In this document: positions 1 to 8,912 of the stretch, piece by piece | Position numbering within the stretch: the first letter of the stretch is position 1 | Layout of the letters: each line of letters opens with the position of its first letter | Program-made: the position numbers and the translations under genes | DNA from: Myxococcus stipitatus | Lineage (GTDB): Bacteria; Myxococcota; Myxococcia; Myxococcales; Myxococcaceae | Reading direction: 5' to 3' | Length of the DNA stretch: 64,000 bases | NCBI RefSeq assembly: GCF_038561935.1 | Contig: NZ_CP102770.1 | Span: forward strand, 9,486,001-9,550,000 | Notes under the pieces: model-generated | Told to the model about the DNA's origin: nothing | What the model saw: only the letters and a program-made list of their open reading frames with translations | Databases searched by the model: none

Positions 1-1590
1 CAGCCGGTCCGCGTCCCACACCCCGTCCGAACGACCGTCCACGTCGAAGGCGATGGAGCGGTCGGGGTGGACCGCGGACAGCTCCTCCACCACCTGCCGG
101 CACACGATGGACAGGTTCGCGGGCGCCACCTGCAAGGGGATGCCCCCCGACAGCCGCGCCCGCGTCAGGTCCAGGATGTCTGAAATCATGGTGCCCATGC
201 GCTCGGCACTCGCCTCGATGCGCTGGGCCATCTGCTGCTGGGAGGAGTTCATGGCCGTGCGCCGACGCAGGGCCCGAGCGGACAAGGTGATGGCGTTGAG
301 CGGATTGCGCAAGTCGTGGCCCAGGATGCCGATGAACCGCTCCCGGAACTGCGCCTCCTCCGCCAGCCGCTCCAGCGCGCGCTTGCGCTCGGTGATGTCC
401 ATCATCGAGCCAATCATCCGCACGGGCCGGCCCGCGGCGTCGCGCGACAGCACCCCTCTGTCCAGCACGTGCGCCCAGGTGCCGTCATGGCAGAGGAAGC
501 GGTACTCCGCCTGCCACGCGGCCCGGTCGGAGGCGATGAAGTCGTGCAGCCCCGTGGACACCCCTTCGCGCTCGTCCGGGTGCAGCCGCTCGGTCCACCA
601 GGAGATGTCGTGGTCCGCGGCGTCGCGTCCATAGCCGAACAGCTCCTCCTGCCCCGCATCCCACAGCACGCGCCCGGTGCCCAAATCGCAATCCCACAGC
701 ACGTCATGCGTGGCGCGCGCCGCCAGCCGGTAGCGCTCCTCCGCCTCCCGCAGCGCGGCCTCCGCGTGCTCGCGCTCCGTGCAGTCCATCACCACCCCCA
801 CCATGCGGTGGGGGCGCTCTCCTTCATGGAAGCTCTGGCCCACGGCCTCGTACCAGTGCGTGGCGCCGTCCACGTGCCGGCAGCGGAACTTGAGGGTGTA
901 GGCCCCATCCACGGCCAGCGCCTGTTCGATTCCGCGCGCCACCTTGGGCCGGTCCTCCGCCAGGACACACGACAGGAAGCCCGGCAGCGAGCTGCCCAGC
1001 GCCCCGGGGAGCTGGCCGAAGAAGCCGTCCGCGTCCTGGGACCAGGTCACCGCGCGCCGCCCCTCCGTCCACTCCCACGCCACCATGCGCGCCATGGACA
1101 AGGCCAGCCGCAGGAGCTCCTCGCGGGCCTGCACGTCGCGGGTGCCCTCCAGCGCGCCCTCCGCGCGCCGCCGCGCCTCGCGCTCCTGCTCCAGCGCGTC
1201 GCGCAGGCCCTCCGCGTCCTCGGTGGCGGGCTCCAGGAGCCATAAGACGAGTCCGTCCGCCTCCTTGAGGCCCACCACCTGGAAGCAGGCCTCCAGCCCG
1301 TCGCGGGAGAGCCTCAGGGTGGACGACAGGGGAATGCCCGTGGCCCACACCCGCACGCAGGACTCCAGCTCCACGCCCCGCAGGCCCTGGGGCTCCCAGC
1401 GGGACACCACCGGGGGCACCCCCCAGTCATGGACGAAGTGCTCCGCCGCCGCGTTGAGCGACGTCCACTGAAAGTCGAGCACTTCTCCAGCAGACCCCCG
1501 CAGCGCCTCGAGGCGGATACACGGTGCGGGACTCCCGGCATGGAGCGACCGTGCCAGGGCATTTCCCGGCAACGACGACAGGCTCACCAT
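1..1590 (-). CDS. PAS-domain sensor histidine kinase (3' end outside window)
   Basis: Soluble sensor kinase, autophosphorylating on histidine and passing phosphate to an unknown response regulator. Read leftward from the ATG at 1588-1590 the frame stays open for 530 codons to the window edge, so the C-terminus is missing. Seen in order: about 130 residues that look like a degenerate PAS; two PAS modules, each closed by a PAC-type ending (MVGVVMDCTERE and MIGSMMDITERK); a HisKA domain with H-box RFIGILGHDLRNPL; the following helix TRARLSGGIPL; and the start of HATPase_c, cut just before the N-box. No membrane segment or signal peptide is visible, so the kinase is probably cytoplasmic. The ATG has a GGGGAAG about 3 bases upstream. 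A same-strand hybrid kinase lies 285 bp upstream and shares the HisKA helix, so the two are probably paralogues. Confidence 0.85.
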   Translation of the reverse strand, partial: MVSLSSLPGNALARSLHAGSPAPCIRLEALRGSAGEVLDFQWTSLNAAAEHFVHDWGVPPVVSRWEPQGLRGVELESCVRVWATGIPLSSTLRLSRDGLEACFQVVGLKEADGLVLWLLEPATEDAEGLRDALEQEREARRRAEGALEGTRDVQAREELLRLALSMARMVAWEWTEGRRAVTWSQDADGFFGQLPGALGSSLPGFLSCVLAEDRPKVARGIEQALAVDGAYTLKFRCRHVDGATHWYEAVGQSFHEGERPHRMVGVVMDCTEREHAEAALREAEERYRLAARATHDVLWDCDLGTGRVLWDAGQEELFGYGRDAADHDISWWTERLHPDEREGVSTGLHDFIASDRAAWQAEYRFLCHDGTWAHVLDRGVLSRDAAGRPVRMIGSMMDITERKRALERLAEEAQFRERFIGILGHDLRNPLNAITLSARALRRRTAMNSSQQQMAQRIEASAERMGTMISDILDLTRARLSGGIPLQVAPANLSIVCRQVVEELSAVHPDRSIAFDVDGRSDGVWDADRL

Positions 1591-1875
1591 CGGCTTCCCC
1601 CCGGCGAGCAGTACCCCTCCAGTCCACTGGCACCGGCCGGGGCACGGAACGCGCGTTGGTAGAGAGTGCCATGTCCGAGGTGTCGTGAACTTGTCCTCGG
1701 GTACAGCCGTTCCCGCAGTGCTCACCCGTAAGCACTGCGTGGCGCGTCCCGCGAATCCCCGAGTCAGCACTCCGGACGGACCCGCCCCTCTTCCCTCCCT
1801 CCGTAGCAAAATGCACCGTGGCCAACACCCGCCACTGCCCCCGGGGGCAGGAAGGCCCGGCACCTACCCGACACC

Positions 1876-3609
1876 TCACCCCGGACGCAGCGGCAGGCGG
1901 ACCGAGAAGGTGGTGCCGTGCTCCTCGGAGGAGACGACCTCCACCCCGCCCCCATGGCCGCGGACGATGTCGCGGACGATGTAGAGGCCCAGGCCGATGC
2001 TGCGGTTGGACTGGCCTTCCTTGAGCGTCCCGCGCGTCATGGGCTCGAACAGGCGCGGCAGCAGCTCCGCCGGGATGGGCGCTCCGCCATTGAAGACGCT
2101 CAGGAGCACCTGCCCTCCCTCGGCGCGGGCGCACAGTCGCACCGGCGCGTCGCTGGGGCTGTAGACCAGGGCGTTGGAGAGCAGGTTCGCCACCACCTGC
2201 GCGATGCGGTCCGGGTCCCACTCGCCCAGCACGCCGGGCGGCACGTCCACGTCCACGTGCCGGCTCGGGTGCGCCACCTGCACCTCGTCCAGCACCTGCG
2301 TCACCACCTCGCCCAGGTCCATGGGCCGCCGGTGCAGCGGGATGCCGCCACCCAGCCGCGCCTTGGTGAAGTCGAGCAGGTCCCGAATCATCCGCGCCGC
2401 GCGCTCGCTGGACTGGCCGATGCGCTGCACCGTGCGCCGCTGCGAGTCGGACAGCGGCTCCTTCTTCTCCAGCAGGCCCACCGACATGGCGATGGCGGCC
2501 AAGGGGTTGCGCAAGTCGTGCGAGACGATGCCCACCAGCTGCTGCTCGAACTCCGAGCGGCGGCGCAGCTCCTCGTGGGCGCGGCGCTCCTCGGTGATGA
2601 GGCGCACCTGCTCCAGCGCCTGCGCGCACGCGTGCGCCAGCGCGGAGAAGAAGGCCCGGTCCATCTCCGTGAACAGCCGCGCGCGGGCGAACGACAGGCC
2701 GATGGCCCCCAGCGTCCGCCCCTTCACCAGCAGCGGCAGCGCGATGGCGGACTCGTGGATGCCGTGCGCGTTGAGGTGCGGGTAGCGGCCCTGCCACTCG
2801 TCCAGGGAGCCCAGCCAGATGGGCCGCTGCTCGCGCACGGCCTCCGTCAGCGGCACCGGGTTGGAGAGCGGGATGCGCCGCCACTTGGCCAGCACCTGCT
2901 CCGGGTAGCCCACCGCGTCCACGATTTCCAGCGCGCCGCCTTCCTCGTCCAGCAGGTTGACGGCGCCCGCCTTCGCGCCCGCGGCCACCAGCCCCTGCTC
3001 GAAGAGGGCGCGGCACACGTCCCGCACCGTGTTGGCCTCCGACAACCGCGCGGTGAAGTCGCGCAGCCGGTCGATGTGGCCCGCGGCCCGGTGCGCCAGC
3101 TCCCGCGCCTCCGCCTCCTTGCGCCGCAGGAGCTCCGCCTGGGCCCGCACCTGGTGCTGCGCGCGGAACAGCTCCACGAAGACGGACACCTTCGAGCGCA
3201 GCACCTCGGGAGGAAAGGGCTTCTGGAGGAAGTCCACCGCGCCCGTGGAGTAGCCCGCGACCAGCTCCGAGTCGTCGCGCCCGTACGCGGTGAGGAAGAT
3301 GATGGGGACGTTGCGCGTGCGCTCGCGCTGCTTGATGAGCGACGCCGTCTCGAAGCCGTTCATCCCCGCCATGCGCACGTCCAGGAGGATGACGGCGTAG
3401 TCCTCCCGCAGGAGGAAGCGCAGCGCCTGCTCCCCCGACGACGCCTTGGTCAGCGTCACGTTCAGCGGCTCGAGGATGGCCTCCAGCGACAAGAGATTCG
3501 CGGGGTTGTCATCCACCAGCAGCACCCCCGGCGCGCTCACTCCCGCGAGCACGGCGGAATCCGCCGACACCTCGTTCGGCATCCCCCTCCACCCCAACCG
3601 TTCCGCCAT
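1876..3609 (-). CDS. Hybrid REC-GAF-HisKA-HATPase histidine kinase
   Basis: Response-regulator/histidine-kinase hybrid with the receiver first. From the chosen ATG the protein has 577 residues. The REC domain covers about residues 28-140, with an acidic pair in LVDDN, phosphoacceptor Asp77 in LLDVRM and Lys130 in FLQKPF. A short coiled linker follows, then a GAF domain (about 185-330), a HisKA domain with intact H-box GIVSHDLRNPL, and HATPase_c with N-box NLLSNAL and G-boxes. There are no membrane segments. The start at 3609 has AAGGGA about 8 bases upstream. In-frame ATGs at 3633 and an open frame up to 3753 also exist, but the extra residues look non-coding. A typical role would be relaying a signal received on the REC domain to the kinase core; the partner is unknown. 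Confidence 0.88.
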   Translation of the reverse strand: MAERLGWRGMPNEVSADSAVLAGVSAPGVLLVDDNPANLLSLEAILEPLNVTLTKASSGEQALRFLLREDYAVILLDVRMAGMNGFETASLIKQRERTRNVPIIFLTAYGRDDSELVAGYSTGAVDFLQKPFPPEVLRSKVSVFVELFRAQHQVRAQAELLRRKEAEARELAHRAAGHIDRLRDFTARLSEANTVRDVCRALFEQGLVAAGAKAGAVNLLDEEGGALEIVDAVGYPEQVLAKWRRIPLSNPVPLTEAVREQRPIWLGSLDEWQGRYPHLNAHGIHESAIALPLLVKGRTLGAIGLSFARARLFTEMDRAFFSALAHACAQALEQVRLITEERRAHEELRRRSEFEQQLVGIVSHDLRNPLAAIAMSVGLLEKKEPLSDSQRRTVQRIGQSSERAARMIRDLLDFTKARLGGGIPLHRRPMDLGEVVTQVLDEVQVAHPSRHVDVDVPPGVLGEWDPDRIAQVVANLLSNALVYSPSDAPVRLCARAEGGQVLLSVFNGGAPIPAELLPRLFEPMTRGTLKEGQSNRSIGLGLYIVRDIVRGHGGGVEVVSSEEHGTTFSVRLPLRPG

Positions 3610-3802
3610 TGTCGCATTCCCTTCGTGGGACATGAGGAGTTCACCTGGAGGTCGCGCGGTCCACCGTGAGGGCCGGCAGTGTCCATCCAGCCCGAGGGTG
3701 GACTGACTCCCAGCGACACACGTCCTCCTGGAATTACACCGAGCTCGGAGCATCCAGGGCGGGAAGGGGCGTGAAGCGTGCGCTATCCATCACTCGGTGG
3801 GT

Positions 3803-6640
3803 TCAGTATCGCCCCTTCACCCCAAGGATGGGCAGGACGATGGGCAGCCCCACCGCCTTCTTCGAGAGGGGGCGGCCTCCGCCGCCGTCGTACTCGAAGC
3901 TCACCGTCTCCCGGCTGATGGTGACGTTGAGCATGTCCAGGTACGCCTCCAGGCTGAACGTCTCGTACACCCACGACTTGGACAGGCGCATGTCGAAGCG
4001 GAAGAAGCCGGGCAGCCGGTCCACCGCGTCCCGGTCCACCTTCACCCACGAGGCGCGGCCGAAGCTGTCCCGGCCCATGCGGTGCGTCTGCGTGCCCAGC
4101 GTGCCGTACTCGGGGCGGCCCGTGTTGAAGTGCAGCACCCCGCCCAGCGTCACGCTGTTGGAGAACTTGTAGCTGAGCACCAGGTTGAGGACGTGTGTCT
4201 GGTCGAAGGCGAAGGGCAGGTTCGCCACGGACTCTCCCCGCACGTTGCCGTCCGCGTCGTACCGGTAGAAGCGCGTGCGGCGCACGCTGCGCTGCAACGT
4301 ATAGGAGAGCCAGCCGAACCAGTTGTCGCCCAGGGGATGGCGCACGAGCAGTTCCAGGCCATGGGCCAGGCCCCGGCTCTTGAGGTCCGGCAGGTTCAAG
4401 TCATCCCGGTCCGGGATGCCGGAGCCATCGCCGGGGTCCGGCACCGGGCTGGGGTCATCCACCAGGCCCTCGTCGGCGAAGGGCGTCAGCTCGATGGTCC
4501 GCACCAGCGGGTTGACGTACACGTCCAGCCCCACGTCCAGGCCCTGGAGCACCTTCCACTCCGCGCCGAGCGAGAACTGCGCGCCCTGCTGGAGCCCCAG
4601 GAAGAGGCTGCCCACGTCCACCACGGGCAGGCTGATGAGGGACGTGGGCGGCTGGTGGAACAGGCCCGCGGAGCCCTTGAGCACCACCGCGTCGGTGAGC
4701 TGGTGGCGCAGCGTGAGCCGAGGCTCCACCGCCGTCCGGTCGATGCCCGGCGACAGGTGGTAGTTGTCCACGCGCAGCCCCGGCACCACGGACCACGTCG
4801 GCGTGGGCTGGAACACCAGCTCCGCCCACGCGCCCATGAAGGTGGCCAGCGCCACCGGGGCCCGCTCATCCGTCTCCTCGTCGGGCGTCCGCTCGTGGAA
4901 GGCGACGACGGCGCGCTTGTGGTCCGCGTCGCCGCCCAGCCGCAGCGTCACGTCCTGGCGCAGCGGCAGGGTGTAGCCCACGCGCGCGGCCCACGTGCCC
5001 TGGTCGATGTGGATGGAGGTGTCCTCGTCGGGCGGGTTGCTGCTGATGACGGAGAAGCGGTCCAGCCCCCACGTCACACCCAGCTCCAGCTCGCCGCCGC
5101 CCACGGGGTGGCGGTGCCGCAGGTCGACGCGGTGGAAGAGGATGGACTGGAGCCCCGTCTCGCCGAATGCGTCCTGGGCCTCGGTGCCGAAGGTGTCCGA
5201 GGAGCCGAAGGCGAACAGCCGCAGCTTCCCCGCCCCCACGTCCTGCTCCACGCGCAGCTGGTAGTCCCAGAAGTCGAGCACCACCTTCGAGTTGAGGCGC
5301 CCCGAAGGCGGCGGGTCCTGGAGCCGGTTGGCCGCGAGCGCGATGAGCCACGGCGTATAGGAATAGCGGCCCGCGACGCTGACGTTGGTGCCGGTGGACT
5401 TGAAGGGCGTCTCCAGGAAGAAGCCCGCGTTGATGAGGTCCGCGTACGCGCTGCCATGGACGCGGTCGTCCCGGGGCCGGGTGAGGCGGCCCTCGATGGC
5501 GCCTCCCAGCAGCCGCCCGTAGCGAGGCGGCGGTGAGCCGGGGAAGAAGTCGATGGCGTCGATGAAGTCCGGGTGGATGACGGCCGGGCCCAGGAACAGG
5601 TGGAAGAGGATGGGGACGCGGATGCCGTCCAGGAAGTAGCCCGTGGCCGCGGGCTGGCTGCCGCGCACCACCGGGTAGGCCACGCCGGACAGCATGCTGC
5701 CCACGCCCGGCAGCAGCATGATGACGCGGAACGGGTCCCCCATCGTCCCGGGCACCTCCCGCAGCTCCGCGTCGTGCAGCGTGACGCGGCTGACCTCCGT
5801 GCGCTCGCGGTCTCCCCGCACCACCGTCTCGTACGGGTTGATGACCAGCGGCGCCAGCCCGTACACCACCTCCAGCGCCTCGCGCGTCTGGAGCGCCTCC
5901 AGGAAGACGCCGGGCTTGTGGCCGGGCGCCGTCACCCGGACGCGCTGACCGCCCGCGGGCCAGCGCGCCTCGAAGCGGCCCTCCACGTCCGTCTGCACGG
6001 GCGCGTCCGGTGCGCTGTCCGACACCAGCGTGGCACCGGCGATGGGGCGGCGGTGGCCCTTGGTGCGCACCAGGCCCCGCAGCGTGACGGGGGCCTCGGA
6101 GGCCGCGCCGGCGACGGGCGCGGGGGCCTCGAAGCGGTACTCGAAGGCCAGGCGCACCGCCACGGGTTGGCCATCCAACGTCGCGGGGGTGAAGCGCAGG
6201 GACGGCGCGGCGTGCAGCGCGGCCCTGTCCAACAGCGGGTGGACGCCCAGCACCAACGTCGCGGTCTCCACCTCCCCCGCCTCGTCAATCCACAACTCCA
6301 ACCGCACGACACCCGCGATGCGCTCCGGGGCGAGCTCCGGCGGGTACGGCGCGGGCGAGTCCTGCGCCAGCGAGGGCGGGACGAAGACGGGCTGGGCCAC
6401 GGCGACACCCGCGTCCGCGTCTGGGGTCAGCCCCTCCACCGACCAGCCCGCGTCGGTGCGCGACAGGGTCGCCTCCACCGCCACCCCTCCCGCATCGGGG
6501 GTTCCCGCATCCTCGGCGGAAGGCCCCCGCGCGAGAGCACCCCAGACAGGAAGGAGCAGCAGCACCAGCGGCCAAGGCCCCTCGAGTGCGCGAGGCCCGA
6601 GTCCTCGCCGTCGCTGCTGTCCCCAACGCGTGTCCGTCAC
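3803..6640 (-). CDS. TonB-dependent outer-membrane receptor with N-terminal TonB-like domain
   Basis: Outer-membrane active-transport or signalling receptor, substrate unknown. With the GTG at 6640 the product has 945 residues and a good signal peptide (basic n-region, then PLVLLLLPVWGALA at 24-37). Residues 97-171 resemble a TonB C-terminal domain (YPPELAPERIAGVVRLEL ... LDRAALHAAPSLRFTPA ... RLAFEYRF). Residues 186-245 are a carboxypeptidase-regulatory-like beta-sandwich. Residues about 278-400 form a plug (VPGTMGDPFRVIMLLPGVG, YFLDGIRVPILFHLF). The rest reads as alternating beta-barrel strands. The frame stays open to a GTG at 6835, but that stretch lacks a ribosome site and would bury the signal peptide. 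The gene stands alone on its strand, divergent from the small membrane protein at 7010. A receptor carrying its own TonB-like module is an unusual arrangement. Confidence 0.85.
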   Translation of the reverse strand: MTDTRWGQQRRRGLGPRALEGPWPLVLLLLPVWGALARGPSAEDAGTPDAGGVAVEATLSRTDAGWSVEGLTPDADAGVAVAQPVFVPPSLAQDSPAPYPPELAPERIAGVVRLELWIDEAGEVETATLVLGVHPLLDRAALHAAPSLRFTPATLDGQPVAVRLAFEYRFEAPAPVAGAASEAPVTLRGLVRTKGHRRPIAGATLVSDSAPDAPVQTDVEGRFEARWPAGGQRVRVTAPGHKPGVFLEALQTREALEVVYGLAPLVINPYETVVRGDRERTEVSRVTLHDAELREVPGTMGDPFRVIMLLPGVGSMLSGVAYPVVRGSQPAATGYFLDGIRVPILFHLFLGPAVIHPDFIDAIDFFPGSPPPRYGRLLGGAIEGRLTRPRDDRVHGSAYADLINAGFFLETPFKSTGTNVSVAGRYSYTPWLIALAANRLQDPPPSGRLNSKVVLDFWDYQLRVEQDVGAGKLRLFAFGSSDTFGTEAQDAFGETGLQSILFHRVDLRHRHPVGGGELELGVTWGLDRFSVISSNPPDEDTSIHIDQGTWAARVGYTLPLRQDVTLRLGGDADHKRAVVAFHERTPDEETDERAPVALATFMGAWAELVFQPTPTWSVVPGLRVDNYHLSPGIDRTAVEPRLTLRHQLTDAVVLKGSAGLFHQPPTSLISLPVVDVGSLFLGLQQGAQFSLGAEWKVLQGLDVGLDVYVNPLVRTIELTPFADEGLVDDPSPVPDPGDGSGIPDRDDLNLPDLKSRGLAHGLELLVRHPLGDNWFGWLSYTLQRSVRRTRFYRYDADGNVRGESVANLPFAFDQTHVLNLVLSYKFSNSVTLGGVLHFNTGRPEYGTLGTQTHRMGRDSFGRASWVKVDRDAVDRLPGFFRFDMRLSKSWVYETFSLEAYLDMLNVTISRETVSFEYDGGGGRPLSKKAVGLPIVLPILGVKGRY

Positions 6641-7009
6641 GGCCTTCCCGGGTGGCTCAGGGCCGCATGACGCCAGGGTCGCGGCGGGGAGACAAGCGGC
6701 CAGGCTCGAAGCCGTCGGGTCGACAGCAAGAGCAACCGCCAGGGCGAGCCCTCCGTCCCCGGGTGGACGCGAAAAGGGCCTCCCGTCCTGAAACCGACAG
6801 GGCGCCTGTCTCCGAGGGAGGGAGGACATGCGCACGAGGGCTCACCAATTTCCCCGCACCCTGGAGCCCCGCGTCATGAATGCATGTCTGTCGCTTTCAC
6901 GGTGCCGGCCGACGCCCGTTGTCCGCCCGCCGCCGCCGCCTCTTTCCCCCGAGCCGCCGCCGGCCGGGCTGAGCCTGCCCACCCCCGCCGTCACCGGAAG
7001 GGAGCCGGG
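6641..7009. other. Divergent intergenic region, no gene seen
   Basis: 369 bp between two divergent genes (receptor to the left, small membrane protein to the right). The left half is open in the receptor frame up to 6835, but its translation shows no domain. No convincing promoter box, hairpin or repeat was found. The promoters of both flanking genes must lie here or inside the receptor's 5' end. Confidence 0.5.
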
Positions 7010-7264
7010 ATGATTGCCCCGCCCAGCCTCCACGTCATCCGCTGGCGCCTGCTCCAGCTGCTGTTCGGGCTCCTGCTGCTCGCCGGGGCACTCACCTTCC
7101 TGCCCTCCATGAACCAGGACACGTCCACGCGGGACACGCTCACCGCGGAGCAGTCCGTGGGTCCTCGCGAGGAGCAGCCCTCCCGCGCCACGGAGACGCC
7201 GCGGCCCGGCCAGGCGCCCACGGAGAAGTGTCCTCCCGACACGCTCTGCCTGCCCATGCGCTAG
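7010..7264 (+). CDS. Small single-pass membrane protein
   Basis: 84-residue protein of unknown function. The ATG at 7010 follows GGGAG (7000-7004) with about 5 bases between. The N-terminus is MIAPPSLHVIRWR, then a hydrophobic segment LLQLLFGLLLLAGALTFL at about residues 14-31, then a short polar tail rich in Thr, Pro and Glu that ends with two cysteines (EKCPPDTLCLPMR). This predicts one membrane-spanning helix or an uncleaved signal anchor with the tail in the periplasm. The open frame extends 42 codons further upstream, but that part is an Ala/Pro-rich readthrough of non-coding DNA. The gene is convergent with the XRE regulator, whose stop is only 24 bp away. No family was recognised. Confidence 0.6.
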   Translation: MIAPPSLHVIRWRLLQLLFGLLLLAGALTFLPSMNQDTSTRDTLTAEQSVGPREEQPSRATETPRPGQAPTEKCPPDTLCLPMR

Positions 7265-7288
7265 GGGCGCGGGTCGCCCCGCCCGCGC

Positions 7289-7804
7289 TCAGCGCTGCGG
7301 GAGGATGGCGGTGGCGACCTGATTCACCAGCTTGAGCTGGCTCCGGGACATGCGGCGCAGCGTGCGAAGCAGCCGCCGCATCTCCGGCAGGTGGTCCTTG
7401 TCGCGCGAGTCCTCCTCCCACAGCGCCGCCCCGACCGAGACCGCCGTCACCAATCCCATCCCCACGTCCGCGGACAGGCGCAACGCCAGACACAGCCGGA
7501 ACAGCGTGGGCACGCTGGGCATCATCTTCCCGCGCTCCATCCGCCCGTAGACCTCCGCCGCGATACCGATGCGCTCGGCCACATCCGCTTGCGTCAGCCC
7601 CGCGCGCATCCGCGCGGACCGGGCCTCCTCACCGACACTCAGCGCCAGGCGGCGCTCCAGCTGCTGACGCGACAGCCGGGCACGGTCGCTGGCTCGCCTC
7701 GGGCGGACCTTGGCTGGCTTGCGGGTGGAGGCAGAACCTTCAGGGTGGGTCTTCACCGCGTCAACCTTCTGAGTACGGCCCGAGACCAGGGCCTGCACTG
7801 GCAC
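7289..7804 (-). CDS. XRE-family helix-turn-helix transcriptional regulator
   Basis: DNA-binding regulator of 171 residues. The N-terminal 50 residues are basic and probably disordered (KPAKVRPRRASDRARLSR). Residues about 58-115 form an HTH_3/XRE domain: ARSARMRAGLTQADVAERIG gives helices 2 and 3, and VYGRMERGKMMPSVPTLFRL gives helices 4 and 5. The C-terminal 50 residues are helical and charged, possibly a dimerisation part. The start is a GTG with GAGGAGG a few bases upstream; a second GTG two codons later would have better spacing. The target is unknown. The neighbouring small membrane protein is convergent, so autoregulation through the 7805-8235 spacer is the simplest guess, but nothing in the sequence proves it. 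Confidence 0.85.
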   Translation of the reverse strand: MPVQALVSGRTQKVDAVKTHPEGSASTRKPAKVRPRRASDRARLSRQQLERRLALSVGEEARSARMRAGLTQADVAERIGIAAEVYGRMERGKMMPSVPTLFRLCLALRLSADVGMGLVTAVSVGAALWEEDSRDKDHLPEMRRLLRTLRRMSRSQLKLVNQVATAILPQR

Positions 7805-8235
7805 AGGCCTCCTCGGACACGTGTCCGGCTGGACTTATAACCCAGCACGTCAGCAGGCGAAATACCGATACGCCGGGTAGTCTTCTGGCCCGCCGCCCTT
7901 GCGCGTCCTACCCACCACCACACGTCCCGCGCCAGCCTCGCCGCCCGCGCCCATCCGCCCGACTCCCCAGGGAAGAAGCCTGTCTTGAGACCCTCCAGGT
8001 TCATCGTCTCCTATTGGACCTTTGACGCCGGGAGCGGCCCCCCTCCCAGGTCCCCCTCCACCCCACGCCCACGCTTGACACCTCCCATTTGGAAAGCTGA
8101 AAATCAAGACATAGCCACAAAACTGTTCAAGGGAGAAAGCCTTGCGCGCCGGCGAGGTCGCGGCGCGGAGCCCACGCCCCTGGCCAGCAAGTGCGTCCAG
8201 GAACAGCAGCGACTCTTTGAAGACGGAGGAGCCCC
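7805..8235. other. Divergent intergenic region between XRE regulator and helical protein
   Basis: 431 bp with no credible gene. It is GC-rich on the left and turns noticeably AT-richer at about 8085-8150. A perfect TTGACA lies at 8075-8080. No tRNA, hairpin terminator or clear repeat was seen. The region separates two divergent genes and so must carry at least the promoter of each. Confidence 0.5.
8075..8103 (+). promoter_or_regulatory. Candidate sigma-70 promoter for the 8236 gene
   Basis: TTGACA at 8075-8080, a spacer of exactly 17 bp, then TGAAAA at 8098-8103. The -35 box is perfect; the -10 box matches consensus at only three of six positions. The start would fall about 125 bp upstream of the ATG at 8236. 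The local AT-rich stretch supports it. Confidence 0.35.
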
Positions 8236-8793
8236 ATGTCCGGCCACCCCACCGCCGATGACCTGATGAAGCGCCTGCTCGCCGCACGCGAGGCGGGGGA
8301 CGCCCACCACGCCAGCGCCAACCAGCTGCGGCTGCTGCGCGAGCTGGCGCGGGACGCGCCCACCTTCACGCCCGCGCTGCTGGAGCTGGCGAGGCTGCTG
8401 CAGCTCACCGACGAGCCCGGCGTGGACGCGGAAGTGACGTTCACGGAGGTGCAGCGGCTCCTGGAGCAGGCGGTGTCCGTCTCGCGCCGCAACGCCTCGT
8501 CGCTCGTGGAGCTGGGCTACTTCCTGGACGTCGTGCGAGGCCGCGAGGACGACGCGGCCACGCTGTGGGAAGAGAGCGCGGGCAAGTCGCTCAAGACGCT
8601 CGAGCAGGCGTGGGCGGGCCTCTTGCGCGGCTGGTCGGACGCGCGCACGAAGGAGTCGCTGGAGAAGGCGCTGCGCCTGGCCGAGCGCGCGGAGAAGGTC
8701 TTTCCCGACTCGCTCCGGCTGCTGGACGAGGTGGCGCTGGTGCGCGAGTACGCGCGGCAGGACGGGCTGCTGAAACCGACCTCGGAGCCATGA
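8236..8793 (+). CDS. Helical TPR-like protein of unknown function
   Basis: 185-residue cytoplasmic protein made almost entirely of amphipathic helices, with the Ala/Leu spacing of tetratricopeptide-like repeats: LLRELARDAPTFTPALLELA, RNASSLVELGYFLDVV, LAERAEKVFPDSLRLLDEVA. Such repeats usually act as protein-binding scaffolds. The start ATG has GGAGGAG (8224-8230) about 5 bases upstream. No signal peptide or catalytic motif was found. It is followed after 119 bp by a Ser/Thr kinase on the same strand, so a role in that kinase's signalling is possible but unproven. Confidence 0.7.
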   Translation: MSGHPTADDLMKRLLAAREAGDAHHASANQLRLLRELARDAPTFTPALLELARLLQLTDEPGVDAEVTFTEVQRLLEQAVSVSRRNASSLVELGYFLDVVRGREDDAATLWEESAGKSLKTLEQAWAGLLRGWSDARTKESLEKALRLAERAEKVFPDSLRLLDEVALVREYARQDGLLKPTSEP

Positions 8794-8912
8794 GGGGGAG
8801 GATGGAGCACACACTACCCATGAGGTGACTTCCGGCTCGCGGATGTGATTACTTTCCACGCGCAACCGCCGGGCCCCTCGGGGCTTCTCGCGGCCATCCG
8901 AGGAGAGTCGCC

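Noticed and set aside
1918..3669. Long plus-strand open frame opposite the hybrid kinase
   Set aside because: High-GC shadow: the minus-strand protein has clear REC, GAF and kinase motifs, while the plus-strand translation is His/Arg/Ala-rich without domains.
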